DNA of 64,000 nucleotides from Weimeria sp002480925 (GCF_052064335.1 NZ_JBQHVU010000015.1:1-64000), one strand, 5' to 3'. Shown: positions 32,738-41,192, counted from the first letter of the stretch. Notes: a model not told the origin generated them from the sequence alone. Numbers and translations: made by a program.

Positions 32738-33673
32738 ATGAAACCTAAGGTATATATTGACGGGAAGAGCGGTACTACAGGACTTCAGATCTATGACCGG
32801 ATTGCAGGAAGGGATGATCTGGAGCTTATGCTTATTGATCCTGATAAGAGACATGACGTAGAGGAGAGAAAAAGACTTATCAATTCTGCTGACATAGTCT
32901 TCTTATGTCTGCCTGATAAGGAGGCCATAAATGCGGTTACTCTTGTAGAGAATCCTAAGACAACCATAATCGATGCCTCGACGGCTCACCGTACCTCAGA
33001 GGACTTCGTATATGGATTTCCTGAGCTCTGCCCGGGCCAGCGTGAGAAGATAGCGGCTTCACACAGGATAGCTAATCCCGGCTGCCATGCCACAGGCTTT
33101 ATAAGCATTGTTTCACCTCTCATACAGTCTGGGATCCTTCCCCGCGACTACCCTGTCAGCTTCTTTTCACTGACCGGATATTCCGGCGGCGGCAAGAAGA
33201 TGATAGCCGATTACGAGGCCTCTGACAGACCAGAGACCCTTTCCTCTCCAGGTATCTATGGCCGAAGCCTCTGCCATAAGCATATACCGGAGATGGTAAA
33301 GTACACTGGACTTTCCTATTCGCCGGCCTTTCTTCCTGTGGTCTGTGACTATTACAAGGGAATGGCCGGGACCCTTACCCTGCAGAACAGGCTCTTAAAC
33401 GGTACACCTGATGCAAGGGGGATTTGGGAATTCTTAAGGAGCTTCTATGAGGGAGAGGTCTTCATCTCCGTAGCTGACTTTGAGGACAAGCCAGCTACCC
33501 TCTATGCCAATGAGCTTGCCGGAACTAACCTTCTGAAGATATATGTAAGCGGTGGCAGTGACTATACAGCGATCACCTCTGTATTCGATAACCTGGGAAA
33601 GGGCGCTTCAGGAGCCGCAGTCCAGAACATGAACATAGCTCTGGGACTCGATGAGACGGAGGGACTTGTCTGA
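32738..33673 (+). CDS. argC: N-acetyl-gamma-glutamyl-phosphate reductase (short type)
   Basis: A 311-residue NADPH-dependent dehydrogenase of arginine synthesis, of the short (type 2) class. The N-terminal GKSGTTGLQIYDRI binds NADP. The nucleophile is in ANPGCHATGFISIVSPL (about 112-128), and SFFSLTGYSGGGKKMI and HKHIPEM follow. No argJ, argB or argD lies beside it, so it is an isolated arginine gene here. The ATG at 32738 follows AAGGAAAGGAACAAG; a TTG 18 bp upstream overlaps that SD. A hairpin with a T-rich tail ends the unit. Confidence 0.93.
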   Translation: MKPKVYIDGKSGTTGLQIYDRIAGRDDLELMLIDPDKRHDVEERKRLINSADIVFLCLPDKEAINAVTLVENPKTTIIDASTAHRTSEDFVYGFPELCPGQREKIAASHRIANPGCHATGFISIVSPLIQSGILPRDYPVSFFSLTGYSGGGKKMIADYEASDRPETLSSPGIYGRSLCHKHIPEMVKYTGLSYSPAFLPVVCDYYKGMAGTLTLQNRLLNGTPDARGIWEFLRSFYEGEVFISVADFEDKPATLYANELAGTNLLKIYVSGGSDYTAITSVFDNLGKGASGAAVQNMNIALGLDETEGLV

Positions 33674-33684
33674 GCATAAATAAT

Positions 33685-33722
33685 TACCGCCGTCCCTTTT
33701 TGGAGTGAACGGCGGTACTTTA
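33685..33722 (+). terminator. terminator after argC, possibly serving both strands
   Basis: TACCGCCGT (33685-33693) pairs with ACGGCGGTA (33709-33717), followed by CTTTATT. It separates argC from the convergent hypothetical gene at 33726. Confidence 0.75.
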
Positions 33723-33725
33723 TTA

Positions 33726-34112
33726 TCATTTACTTCCAATTCCTTTCATAACCATCTCCGCTGCCTTCTCAGCCAGACCCTTGATATCAGCATCATCCGG
33801 ATGAGACTTTCTGTAGTTCTCATATATCCCTGGTATGCAGTTAAGGTAGGCTTCAGTAAACCTGCCGGCCTCTGTATCGGTGCAGTAGGGACGGAAGGCA
33901 CTCTTTTCTGATGCAAAGATGGAGTGGAAGAACCGTTCTCTGAACGGATTGCCATCGTTTGTAAGGAGAAGGTTCCTGATCTGAGGATCAGCGGATTCCA
34001 GGAACTCATAGATGGTTCTGATGTCAGAGACAGGGTCTTTCGTGAACCTGTCGGATAGGAGCGATGCGATGCTGTCTGCAAGAGAGCAGTCAGCTTTAAT
34101 AGTGTCTGCCAT
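33726..34112 (-). CDS. hypothetical protein, helical, possibly TetR-C-terminal-like
   Basis: A 128-residue soluble protein with no signal peptide or membrane helix. Predicted helices include ADSIASLLSDRFTKDPVSD, YEFLESADPQIRNLLLT and FTEAYLNCIPGIYENYRKS. The layout recalls the ligand domain of TetR regulators, but no DNA-binding helix-turn-helix is present. It could be a shortened relative or unrelated. The SD on the minus strand is AAAGGAC. It stands alone, convergent with argC and next to a MITE-like element. Function not assigned. Confidence 0.55.
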   Translation of the reverse strand: MADTIKADCSLADSIASLLSDRFTKDPVSDIRTIYEFLESADPQIRNLLLTNDGNPFRERFFHSIFASEKSAFRPYCTDTEAGRFTEAYLNCIPGIYENYRKSHPDDADIKGLAEKAAEMVMKGIGSK

Positions 34113-34150
34113 GGTTGTCCTTTCTGTCTGGTACTCTCCCCCTAGGCTTT

Positions 34151-34360
34151 TTCTGGTTGTTACTATTCACGGCACCTCCCCAATCAGACCGCAGACCAAC
34201 CGCGCTTTCGCGCGTTTGCCGCATCTTCGATGCTAAAAGTCTGCGGTTGCTGGGGAGGTTCCTGCTTCACAGGCAGGCTTCTGTGGGTATTTAAACGTCC
34301 GCACAAGTGCGTCCGTCGTGAACCCCCACAGAAGCCTGCCGTGAATAGTAACTTCTGGTT
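34151..34360. mobile_element. 194-bp MITE-like element with 16-bp TIRs and 8-bp target duplication
   Basis: The element spans 34159-34352. Its ends are perfect inverted repeats: GTTACTATTCACGGCA (34159-34174) and TGCCGTGAATAGTAAC (34337-34352). The 8-bp direct repeat TTCTGGTT flanks it exactly (34151-34158 and 34353-34360). Inside are two large arms. One pairs CCTCCCCA and CCGCAGAC with GTCTGCGG and TGGGGAGG. The other pairs GGCAGGCTTCTGTGGG (34272-34287) with CCCACAGAAGCCTGCC (34325-34340). It has no coding capacity, so it must be moved in trans. An 8-bp duplication is known for IS66-type elements among others. Confidence 0.85.
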
Positions 34361-34483
34361 ACAAATTTTAACGGTTCTTGTTTGAAAAATCAAATCTTTA
34401 ACAAATATTGAATAAGCATCCGATTAAATGATATTAAGATAAGTCTATTAAAATAAAATAATCACTTTTCTGTGCTAAATATA

Positions 34484-34512
34484 TTGAACTTTCCACCCTG
34501 AATCGCTAAACT
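34484..34512 (+). promoter_or_regulatory. promoter of the structured RNA candidate
   Basis: TTGAAC (34484-34489), 17-bp spacer, TAAACT (34507-34512). Transcription would begin at about 34519, where the first paired segment starts. Confidence 0.65.
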
Positions 34513-34517
34513 AGTCT

Positions 34518-34726
34518 TGTCCAAAGGAGAGAAGCAACCTATCAGCGTAAGTTGCTATCCATTCAATTCGAGATCAGATGCTTATATAAGGGCATGCTGA
34601 TCCTGATGCGAAAGGCTCTCCCCAAGGACAGTGAAGAAAGAGGCAGCCAGATTGACATAGCGGGACGCATCCGCGACAGTCTATCGCCTCGGCTGTATGA
34701 GTGGTTTGGGAGGACGCTCCTTCACT
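34518..34726 (+). ncRNA. candidate structured non-coding RNA, family not identified
   Basis: Two compact domains can be folded by eye. Domain 1: TGTCC-AAA-GGAGAG (34518-34531) pairs with CTCTCC-CCAA-GGACA (34616-34630), enclosing hairpins GCAAC/GTTGC (34534-34555) and GATCAGATGC/GCATGCTGATC (34572-34602). Domain 2: AGTGAAG (34630-34636) pairs with CTTCACT (34720-34726), enclosing GAGGC/GCCTC (34640-34690) with ATAG/CTAT and GCGG/CCGC inside, and GGAG-GACG-CTCC (34709-34720). No open frame with an SD overlaps it. It could be a free RNA or the leader of the surface-protein gene. Confidence 0.6.
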
Positions 34727-34775
34727 AGTACCATGATAAACATTCCAGATGAAGGGAGGGGCCAAGGCCGAGGGC

Positions 34776-34880
34776 CCAGGGTCCAGGGTTTTGGAGCTAT
34801 AGTTTTATCAGAATTTCAAGATTCGACTAAACTTCAGTAACCCTGACCCCTACCCCCTAGACCCTAACCCCTGCCCCTTC
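34776..34880 (+). repeat. facing heptanucleotide arrays upstream of the surface protein gene
   Basis: Two tandem CCAGGGT units (34776-34789), a 49-bp spacer, then six C-rich heptamers: AACCCTG, ACCCCTA, CCCCCTA, GACCCTA, ACCCCTG, CCCCTTC (34839-34880). CAGGGTT and AACCCTG are complementary. The array ends just before the gene's SD, as in front of purC and purB. Confidence 0.8.
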
Positions 34881-34902
34881 GGAAAGAGAGGAATAATACA
34901 AA

Positions 34903-36759
34903 ATGTTAAACATGAAAAAAGGTTTAGCCGTAGCACTTGCAGCAGTAACTGCATTTACATTTGCTCCGGCAACTGCTTTCGCAGGTACATCAGCTGCAAC
35001 AGCTAGAACTACCGGCACAGACAATGGCAAGACTACCTATATTAAGGCCACAGGCCTGATGACCACTATGAACGAGTCAGCTAATGTCTGGTCTTACAAT
35101 AACACAGTAACAAGCAGCGCACTCACAGATCAGCAGACTGCTGTAGTAGTACTTACACCGAGCAATCCTGAAGGATCTGTTACCTTCACTCAGAAGATCA
35201 CAGGTGATGAGACTTTGAGCGATGGCAAATGGTATAGTGTTGGAACTCAGTCTGGAAACACAGTTCTTTCAGGCTCAGTAGCATCTGACTCAACTGATAA
35301 GGCTATAGAGTTAACAGCTGGTAAGAACAGCAAGACACTGAAGATCACTGCCAGTGTCGCAAAGCTCAGACAGGTGACCAATCCTGAGAAGTACATTGTA
35401 AGCAGCAATGTGGGAGGACTTCTTCCTAACACCAAAGTAACTGTCATCCTCGCTAGGCGTGCCGTTAAGATGAATAACCTGAAGGTTACACTGAACACAG
35501 CAGGTGATTCAGCAAAGGACAGATACTTACAGCATGACGTAGATGAGTATAACGCTTTCGAAGCAAGACCTACAGGCATTACAGGTGCTGACATCACAAC
35601 AGACGACGTTGATGTCGCACTTGACGGCAAGCCGATCGGCACTGTTAATATGAACCTCGCTGATTCGAGCAAGGATAAGACATTCACTGTAGATACTAAT
35701 GCTGACGTAGCTTACAAGTCAGATGACACAAGCATCGCTACCATCGATAAGGATGGTATCCATGCCAAGGCTGTAGGTGAGACTAATGTAAGCATCACTA
35801 CAAAAGAGAGTACTACCGCATATGGTGAGGTAAAAGTTACAATTCCTGTTAAGGTAGTTAACAAACCGACCGCAACACTTTCTGTACCGGATGATATCTA
35901 TGTACATGGCAAGGGTAAAGAAAATTCTACAGTAATCGGAGCTACAGGTACAAACATCCAGAAGAACAGCATCGTATACGATTTTGTTTACTGGGATGCT
36001 AAAACACAGGACTATGTTTCATTCAAGACTAGCACAAGAAACGTTCTGAATCCGTTCAGACTTGATACCTCAAAAGATACTGTATATGTGGATTCATACA
36101 CAGGAGATGACGACAATCGTTATACCTGGGACGCATATCTTAAGGTAACAGCTACAGCTGCTCCGGGTTACAAGGAACCAGACGCTAAATACATCAGACT
36201 TCACTTCGTTAAGGATGCCTTTGACTTAGATTCTACTAGTCAGATACTCCATATCGGCGAGTCAGTTCAGATTACTGCCCAGGCAGAATCAACTGTCGCA
36301 ACTGGCGGTGCATTCACATATAAATCATGGAACCCAGCTGTCGCTACAGTAAGTGATACAGGTGTGATCAAGGCTGTCGGCGAGGGCTCAACTAGGGTTG
36401 ATGTAACTTACGGAGGAACCACAAAGCCTGTATACGTAACAGTTAAGGCTTATGAGAACGGTGCTGGATCAAAGGCTGCTCCTGAGAAGGTTACCGGCGT
36501 TAAGGTATCCAACAAGAAGGGTGCTAAGGTTTCTGTAAAGTGGGATTCACAGGATTCAAGCGTCAACTTCCGTGTATATAAGAAGGTTGGCTCTGGAAAG
36601 TGGATTGCCAAGAATGTAACATCTAACAAGGCTACTCTTTCTGTAAAGAAGGGTGCTAAGGTTACAGTCAAGGTTAAGGCTTTCACAAAGGGAACCAATG
36701 GAAAGACCACTTGGGGACCTAAGGCAACATCCAAGTCTTTAAAGACTGACAGGAAGTAA
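34903..36759 (+). CDS. secreted surface protein with BIG2 Ig-like and fibronectin-III-like domains
   Basis: A 618-residue protein with a signal peptide (KKGLAVALAAVTAFTFAPA; cleavage near TAFAG). Thr- and Ser-rich beta-sheet regions follow. BIG2-like domains lie at about 225-310 (KDGIHAKAVGETNVSITTK) and 445-530 (DTGVIKAVGEGSTRVDVTYG). A C-terminal fibronectin-III-like domain (about 530-615) starts PEKVTGVKVSNKKGAKVSVK. There is no LPXTG or SLH motif, so the means of attachment is unknown. It probably belongs to the surface layer or an adhesive coat. The SD is AGAGAGGAA, about 11 bp from the ATG. Confidence 0.8.
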   Translation: MLNMKKGLAVALAAVTAFTFAPATAFAGTSAATARTTGTDNGKTTYIKATGLMTTMNESANVWSYNNTVTSSALTDQQTAVVVLTPSNPEGSVTFTQKITGDETLSDGKWYSVGTQSGNTVLSGSVASDSTDKAIELTAGKNSKTLKITASVAKLRQVTNPEKYIVSSNVGGLLPNTKVTVILARRAVKMNNLKVTLNTAGDSAKDRYLQHDVDEYNAFEARPTGITGADITTDDVDVALDGKPIGTVNMNLADSSKDKTFTVDTNADVAYKSDDTSIATIDKDGIHAKAVGETNVSITTKESTTAYGEVKVTIPVKVVNKPTATLSVPDDIYVHGKGKENSTVIGATGTNIQKNSIVYDFVYWDAKTQDYVSFKTSTRNVLNPFRLDTSKDTVYVDSYTGDDDNRYTWDAYLKVTATAAPGYKEPDAKYIRLHFVKDAFDLDSTSQILHIGESVQITAQAESTVATGGAFTYKSWNPAVATVSDTGVIKAVGEGSTRVDVTYGGTTKPVYVTVKAYENGAGSKAAPEKVTGVKVSNKKGAKVSVKWDSQDSSVNFRVYKKVGSGKWIAKNVTSNKATLSVKKGAKVTVKVKAFTKGTNGKTTWGPKATSKSLKTDRK

Positions 36760-36850
36760 TCTCAATCCTTCATTATTTTAACAATTTGACGACAAGTGTT
36801 TAACTATCCGGGGCACCCTGTTACAGCTCCGGTAACTAGATAGACACGTT

Positions 36851-36904
36851 CCCGTCCGCATTATCCGGTTCCCCGGATATCTCCCATGCGGACGGGATTT
36901 TTTT
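36851..36904 (+). terminator. strong terminator after the surface protein gene
   Basis: CCCGTCCGCA (36851-36860) pairs with TGCGGACGGG (36887-36896), with an inner ATCCGG/CCGGAT stem, and a T run to 36904. Confidence 0.92.
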
Positions 36905-36951
36905 GCGTTCATGGGAGAAAGCATATATGTAACCTAACCCCTCTTTCGGTC

Positions 36952-36980
36952 TTGTGCTCCTCACTTCATAATGATATAAT
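36952..36980 (+). promoter_or_regulatory. promoter at the head of the polysaccharide locus
   Basis: TTGTGC (36952-36957), 17-bp spacer, perfect TATAAT (36975-36980). The first gene starts 35 bp downstream of the -10 box. Confidence 0.7.
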
Positions 36981-37015
36981 ATTTCAGTTGGCATAAATTT
37001 TTTGAATGGATTATT

Positions 37016-38893
37016 ATGAACACGATTAAAAAACACACGCAGCAGCTTCTAGCCGCACGTACATTTGTTATATTCTTTTTGGATTGTATCACTATAGCCT
37101 TGTCGGGCTTTGTGGCACTCTGGGTCCGCTTTGATTTTCGGATAGCGAATATTGACCCGGTTTATGTGAGTGAGCAGCTTCGGATACTGCCAGAGGTACT
37201 TGTCACCTTCATAGTCATATATGCCTTAAATAAGCTTTATATGTCGGTATGGCGCTTTGCCTCGGTAAGCGAGATGGTAAGGATAGTCAGGGCATACGCT
37301 GTCATGATCCCGGTATTCTGGCTTGAAAAGCAGATATTTCATTTCCATCTACCCAGAAGCGTCTATCTGATAGCCTATGTGGGCGATTTTCTCTGTTGTA
37401 TAGCCATCAGATTTTCATACAGATTCATCAGATACTATGCTAACAGGCGTCGGATCGCCGGGGACGCCGGCGCTGAGAGGGTCATGATCATAGGCGCTGG
37501 AGCGGCGGCCAGAGAGCTGATAGCGGATATATCCACATCGGGAAGGGTCCGCTATCAGGTGGTATGCATTATAGATGACAACAGGAACAACTGGGGCCGC
37601 TATCTGGGAAACGTCCCTATAGTGGGTGGAAGAGATGATATACCGGAGTATGCTGCCCAGTACAGGGTGGACAGGATCATTTTTGCCATACCGTCAGCCA
37701 GTCGCCATACCAGGACAGAGATCTTAAACATTGCAAAGACCACCGGATCCCACCTGCAGACTGTGCCGGGTATGTATCAGATACTAAACGACGAGGTCAG
37801 GGTAAGTAAGCTCCGCGACGTAGATATCACAGATCTGCTGGGACGGGATGAGATCACTGTAGACGACCGTCAGATAAAGGATGCCATTCGAGGAAAGGTG
37901 ATCCTTGTGACAGGAGGAGGCGGATCCATAGGTTCTGAGCTGTGCAGACAGATAGCAGCAGCAGGACCTAAGAGACTTATCATTTTTGATATATATGAGA
38001 ATAATGCATACGCCATTCAGCAGGAGCTAAAGAGATCATATCCGGACCTTGATCTGGTGACCCTGATAGGCTCTGTCAGAAATACGAACCGGGTGAACTG
38101 GGTCCTTCGTACCTACAAGCCTGAGGTGGTCTATCACGCAGCTGCTCACAAGCATGTGCCGCTAATGGAGGACTCACCGGATGAGGCTATAAAGAACAAC
38201 TGCCTTGGTACCTTAAAGATCGGTCAGGCCGCAGCAGAGAATGGAGTAAAGCGCTTCCTTCTCATAAGCACAGATAAGGCCGTGAATCCGACCAGCGTGA
38301 TGGGGGCCAGCAAGCGCATCTGTGAAATGATCATACAGATGCTTGACAGGCGATACCCAAAGACCACCTACTGTGCAGTACGTTTCGGAAATGTCCTGGG
38401 ATCGAACGGATCGGTTATCCCGCTCTTTAAGAAGCAGATAGCAGAGGGGGGACCTGTCACGGTCACAGATAAGCGGATCATCCGCTACTTCATGACCATA
38501 CCTGAGGCTGTATCCCTGGTCCTCCAGTCCGGCCACTACGCCAGCGGTGGAGAGATATTCATCCTGGATATGGGCGAGCCGGTAAGCATAGACCAGATGG
38601 CCAGAAAGATGATCGAGCTCTCCGGTTTCGTTCCGGATGTGGACATACAGATCAGGTATACAGGTCTGCGCCCGGGAGAGAAGCTCTACGAGGAGCTTCT
38701 CATCGACAAGAATAATAAGCAGCTGCGCAGCACAGCAAATCAGCGCATATTCGTCGAAGAAGCCTATCCAATGGACGACGAATGGTTCGCGCAGGAGCTT
38801 AAAAAGCTCGAAAACGCCAGCAAGTCAGAGGTCTCAGGCGAAAAGATCCGGGCACTGATAAAGGAGGTAGTCCCGACCTACAGCGGGGCATAA
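37016..38893 (+). CDS. membrane-bound nucleotide-sugar 4,6-dehydratase (PglF/WbpM/CapD type)
   Basis: A 625-residue protein. Four N-terminal membrane helices (about 15-140) lead to a CoA-binding-like Rossmann domain (VMIIGAGAAARELI, about 160) and then the catalytic SDR domain (ILVTGGGGSIGSEL, about 291). The active site reads STDKAVNPTSVMGASKR, with Met in place of the usual Tyr, as in all long dehydratases of this group. It makes a UDP-4-keto-6-deoxy-HexNAc, probably from UDP-GlcNAc, feeding rare sugars or the initiating sugar of the glycan. It is the first gene of the locus. The SD (GGATTATT) is weak. Confidence 0.9.
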   Translation: MNTIKKHTQQLLAARTFVIFFLDCITIALSGFVALWVRFDFRIANIDPVYVSEQLRILPEVLVTFIVIYALNKLYMSVWRFASVSEMVRIVRAYAVMIPVFWLEKQIFHFHLPRSVYLIAYVGDFLCCIAIRFSYRFIRYYANRRRIAGDAGAERVMIIGAGAAARELIADISTSGRVRYQVVCIIDDNRNNWGRYLGNVPIVGGRDDIPEYAAQYRVDRIIFAIPSASRHTRTEILNIAKTTGSHLQTVPGMYQILNDEVRVSKLRDVDITDLLGRDEITVDDRQIKDAIRGKVILVTGGGGSIGSELCRQIAAAGPKRLIIFDIYENNAYAIQQELKRSYPDLDLVTLIGSVRNTNRVNWVLRTYKPEVVYHAAAHKHVPLMEDSPDEAIKNNCLGTLKIGQAAAENGVKRFLLISTDKAVNPTSVMGASKRICEMIIQMLDRRYPKTTYCAVRFGNVLGSNGSVIPLFKKQIAEGGPVTVTDKRIIRYFMTIPEAVSLVLQSGHYASGGEIFILDMGEPVSIDQMARKMIELSGFVPDVDIQIRYTGLRPGEKLYEELLIDKNNKQLRSTANQRIFVEEAYPMDDEWFAQELKKLENASKSEVSGEKIRALIKEVVPTYSGA

Positions 38894-38928
38894 GGGCCGG
38901 TGGCTGGTATAGGCATAGTAAAAGTCTG

Positions 38929-38943
38929 TTGCATCTGATGCAA
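38929..38943 (+). promoter_or_regulatory. 15-bp palindrome upstream of the ligase-like gene
   Basis: TTGCATC-T-GATGCAA is a perfect palindrome followed by TATAGTTGTAAAATAG. It may be an operator or promoter element in the 214-bp gap. Confidence 0.35.
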
Positions 38944-39107
38944 TATAGTTGTAAAATAGAAAGAGGAGTTTTTGCCAACTCTGTTGTCAGCTCTCACGTC
39001 GCTTCATGCGCGGAGAGGGGGCAGGAGAGATCATAAGTACAGATGAGCCGGGACAGCACAGGCTGGCCTGGATGGCGGAGCATACGCAAAATACAGGATC
39101 ATAAGAA

Positions 39108-40952
39108 TTGAAGCTAATAAAGACCACTAAAGAAAAACCACTTCTGAATAAGAGATATCTCATTCCTTCTATCATAGCTATGGGTTTTATTCCCCTTATC
39201 ATGAAGGAGCATACCTACCACACCTATCTGGAGGACGCCGACTGGTTTGCTATAGGGAATTCCACAGCGACAGATTTTTTCCTCTTCTGGAAGCAGTGGG
39301 CTTTTATCATTCTGGCTCTTATCTGCCTTCTGATACTTCTCATCAGAGCAAAGTATTACTATGAAGAGCTGCCATGGGATAAAAGAGCCTTTATTCCTCT
39401 TCTGGTATACGGTGCCTTTGTGGTGCTGTCGGCCTGCTTTGCCAGGATGCCGGTATTCGCATGGGCCGGCGGATACGATATGTTTCAGAGTGCACCGGCT
39501 ATTCTAAGCTATGGCCTTATTTTTTACTATACATACAGCTGTATAAAGAGTACGGGTCATCTGCTCTATCTTCTTCGCGGAAGTGAGATCGGCATAGGTA
39601 TAGAGCTTGTTCTCTGCTTTTTTCAGGCCATGGGACATGACCTCCTCGCCACTGTGCCAGGAAAGATTCTTGTGACTTCGCCTTCACGCTGGAACAAGCT
39701 TGACAGCCTGACACTATCTCCAGATATGTATGGCACAGTATATAACACGGATTATCTGTCGCTCTATCTGCCTATGGTAATACCAGTCATACTGGGACTT
39801 TTCATTGTAGAGACAAAGCTCTGGAAAAGGATAGTACACGCTGCCATTCTTCTACTGTCACTTTTTGTCCTTGTGAAGGCTCCGTCGTCGGCCATACTGG
39901 CAGTGGGGATAGAGACAGTCATTGCATTTGTCATCCTATGCAGCAGACAGAGAAAGCTGCTTATATCAGGAACAGTCATGTTGGCCTGTCTGGCTTTTGC
40001 AGGAGCTTCTGTCATTCTTTGCAGCAGCGGCTATTACAGGACGAAGGCGGACCTTCTCTGGAACGGATCGGTCACGGAGGATTCAGACGTACCCATAAAG
40101 AGCATCAGGACCGGAAGTCTGTCCTCAGGCGTTACTGTAGAGCTTAGGGATGGGAAGATATACCGCTTTACTTTTTCTATGGATCAGGGGCAGATAAAGG
40201 ATCTGAAGGTTTATGACGGGTCTGGAAATCAGCTGGCTCTTACAGAGACAAACACAGATAATCAGACCTATGTCTTTTCCGACACAGCCGAGCAGGCAGA
40301 GGGTGTCTATTTCTACAGGGATGACAGCGGCTTTGTCAGCAGGCTCATGTTCGTAAAGGACGGAGTCATCTATCCCTTCGTCGACACAGATGTGACTGGG
40401 CCAAGCCAGAAAAAAGGCTACTATCTGGTATCCACAGCTGGCCGCTGCGTGAAGCTGCCTCAGAAGAATAAGGGAGAGGTCTATGAGGTATTCAAAAACG
40501 GCTTCTGGAGTGGAAGAGGACCTATCTATAACCGCTCGCTGCCTCTGTTAAAGCATCACATGCTGATCGGTACCGGCGCTGATAATTACATCATGGCCTA
40601 TCCTCAGCGTGACTACATAAATGACTACTACTTTAACGGCCAATCAAATGGCCTGAATGTAAAGCCCCACAGCCTCTACCTCCAGATCTGGATTCAGGAG
40701 GGTTTTATAGCCTTTGTGGCAATAATGGTCTTCTTTTTCATATACCTGAAAAGAAGCGCCGTGCTCTACCATAGTGTGACACTAAAAGATCACAGCCGTC
40801 TCATGGGCTTTCTTCTCATGACTGGGATCATAGGCTATCTGATTGCAGCCATAGCAAACGACTCCATGATCTGCACGGCACCGGTCTTCTGGACAGCGCT
40901 GGGAGCAGGGTGGGGGATGAATGAACTCAGTAACAAGGATCAGGGAAAGTAA
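39108..40952 (+). CDS. O-antigen ligase / Wzy_C-like membrane protein
   Basis: A 614-residue membrane protein with about 10-12 helices and a large extracytoplasmic insert (about 325-480). The C-terminal region (LIGTGADNYIMAYPQRDY, KPHSLYLQIWIQEGFIAF) fits the Wzy_C/O-antigen ligase superfamily, where an HSxxLQ-like motif follows the big loop. It probably ligates or polymerises glycan chains at the outer face of the membrane. It starts with TTG; GGATC lies about 9 bp upstream. A piece of a second copy of its 3' end lies at 41046-41109. Confidence 0.75.
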   Translation: MKLIKTTKEKPLLNKRYLIPSIIAMGFIPLIMKEHTYHTYLEDADWFAIGNSTATDFFLFWKQWAFIILALICLLILLIRAKYYYEELPWDKRAFIPLLVYGAFVVLSACFARMPVFAWAGGYDMFQSAPAILSYGLIFYYTYSCIKSTGHLLYLLRGSEIGIGIELVLCFFQAMGHDLLATVPGKILVTSPSRWNKLDSLTLSPDMYGTVYNTDYLSLYLPMVIPVILGLFIVETKLWKRIVHAAILLLSLFVLVKAPSSAILAVGIETVIAFVILCSRQRKLLISGTVMLACLAFAGASVILCSSGYYRTKADLLWNGSVTEDSDVPIKSIRTGSLSSGVTVELRDGKIYRFTFSMDQGQIKDLKVYDGSGNQLALTETNTDNQTYVFSDTAEQAEGVYFYRDDSGFVSRLMFVKDGVIYPFVDTDVTGPSQKKGYYLVSTAGRCVKLPQKNKGEVYEVFKNGFWSGRGPIYNRSLPLLKHHMLIGTGADNYIMAYPQRDYINDYYFNGQSNGLNVKPHSLYLQIWIQEGFIAFVAIMVFFFIYLKRSAVLYHSVTLKDHSRLMGFLLMTGIIGYLIAAIANDSMICTAPVFWTALGAGWGMNELSNKDQGK

Positions 40953-41045
40953 GATATTAGGGAGCATTGAGTTGAATCGGTTACTATGACCGTTTCACTC
41001 CGCAATAGCCTCTGATCTACAGTGTTTTTCAGATCTGTTTTCCGG

Positions 41046-41109
41046 ACGACTCCAACATCTGCACCGCACCGGTCTTCTGGACAGTGCTGGGAGCGGGACG
41101 GGGATGAAT
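41046..41109 (+). pseudogene. fragment duplicating the 3' end of the ligase-like gene
   Basis: 64 bp closely match 40858-40922. Translated, DSNICTAPVFWTVLGAGRG and a stop (41105-41107) compare with DSMICTAPVFWTALGAGWG in the intact gene. The rest of the copy is absent. It is a relic of a paralogue or of a duplication, directly before the Panacea gene. Confidence 0.75.
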
Positions 41110-41153
41110 ATCTTGGAATGTGGAGACCGATAAAATTGCTGGATTATGGAGAG

Positions 41154-41172
41154 TTTGACTAGCTTTTGACTA
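41154..41172 (+). promoter_or_regulatory. direct repeat before the Panacea gene
   Basis: TTTGACTA occurs at 41154-41161 and 41165-41172 (11-bp period), about 20 bp before the ATG. It could be an autoregulatory site or overlapping -35 boxes; no matching -10 was clear. Confidence 0.35.
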
Positions 41173-41192
41173 AGTAAGAAGGTAGGAATTAC

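Larger units (their letters stand above)
34113..34902. other. 790-bp intergenic region with MITE, RNA candidate and repeat arrays
   Basis: No supported protein-coding gene. From left to right it holds a MITE-like element (34159-34352), an AT-rich stretch (34365-34480), a promoter (34484-34512), a structured RNA candidate (34518-34726) and two facing sets of heptamers (34776-34789 and 34839-34880). Confidence 0.7.

Noticed and set aside
33726..34112. TetR regulator
   Set aside because: Only a vague likeness to the ligand domain; no helix-turn-helix, so left as hypothetical.
34159..34352. Integron attC site
   Set aside because: The nested palindrome has exact TIRs and an 8-bp target duplication, no R/L box consensus and no gene cassette or integrase, so a MITE fits better.
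34660..34674. Cyclic-di-GMP riboswitch suggested by GGGACGCAT before a surface-protein gene
   Set aside because: The GGGACGCAAAGCC core and tetraloop receptor are not present; the region folds into other stems.
34574..34765. 63-codon minus-strand frame over the RNA candidate
   Set aside because: Cys-rich low-complexity translation, no SD, and the strand opposite to the promoter; probably a chance frame.
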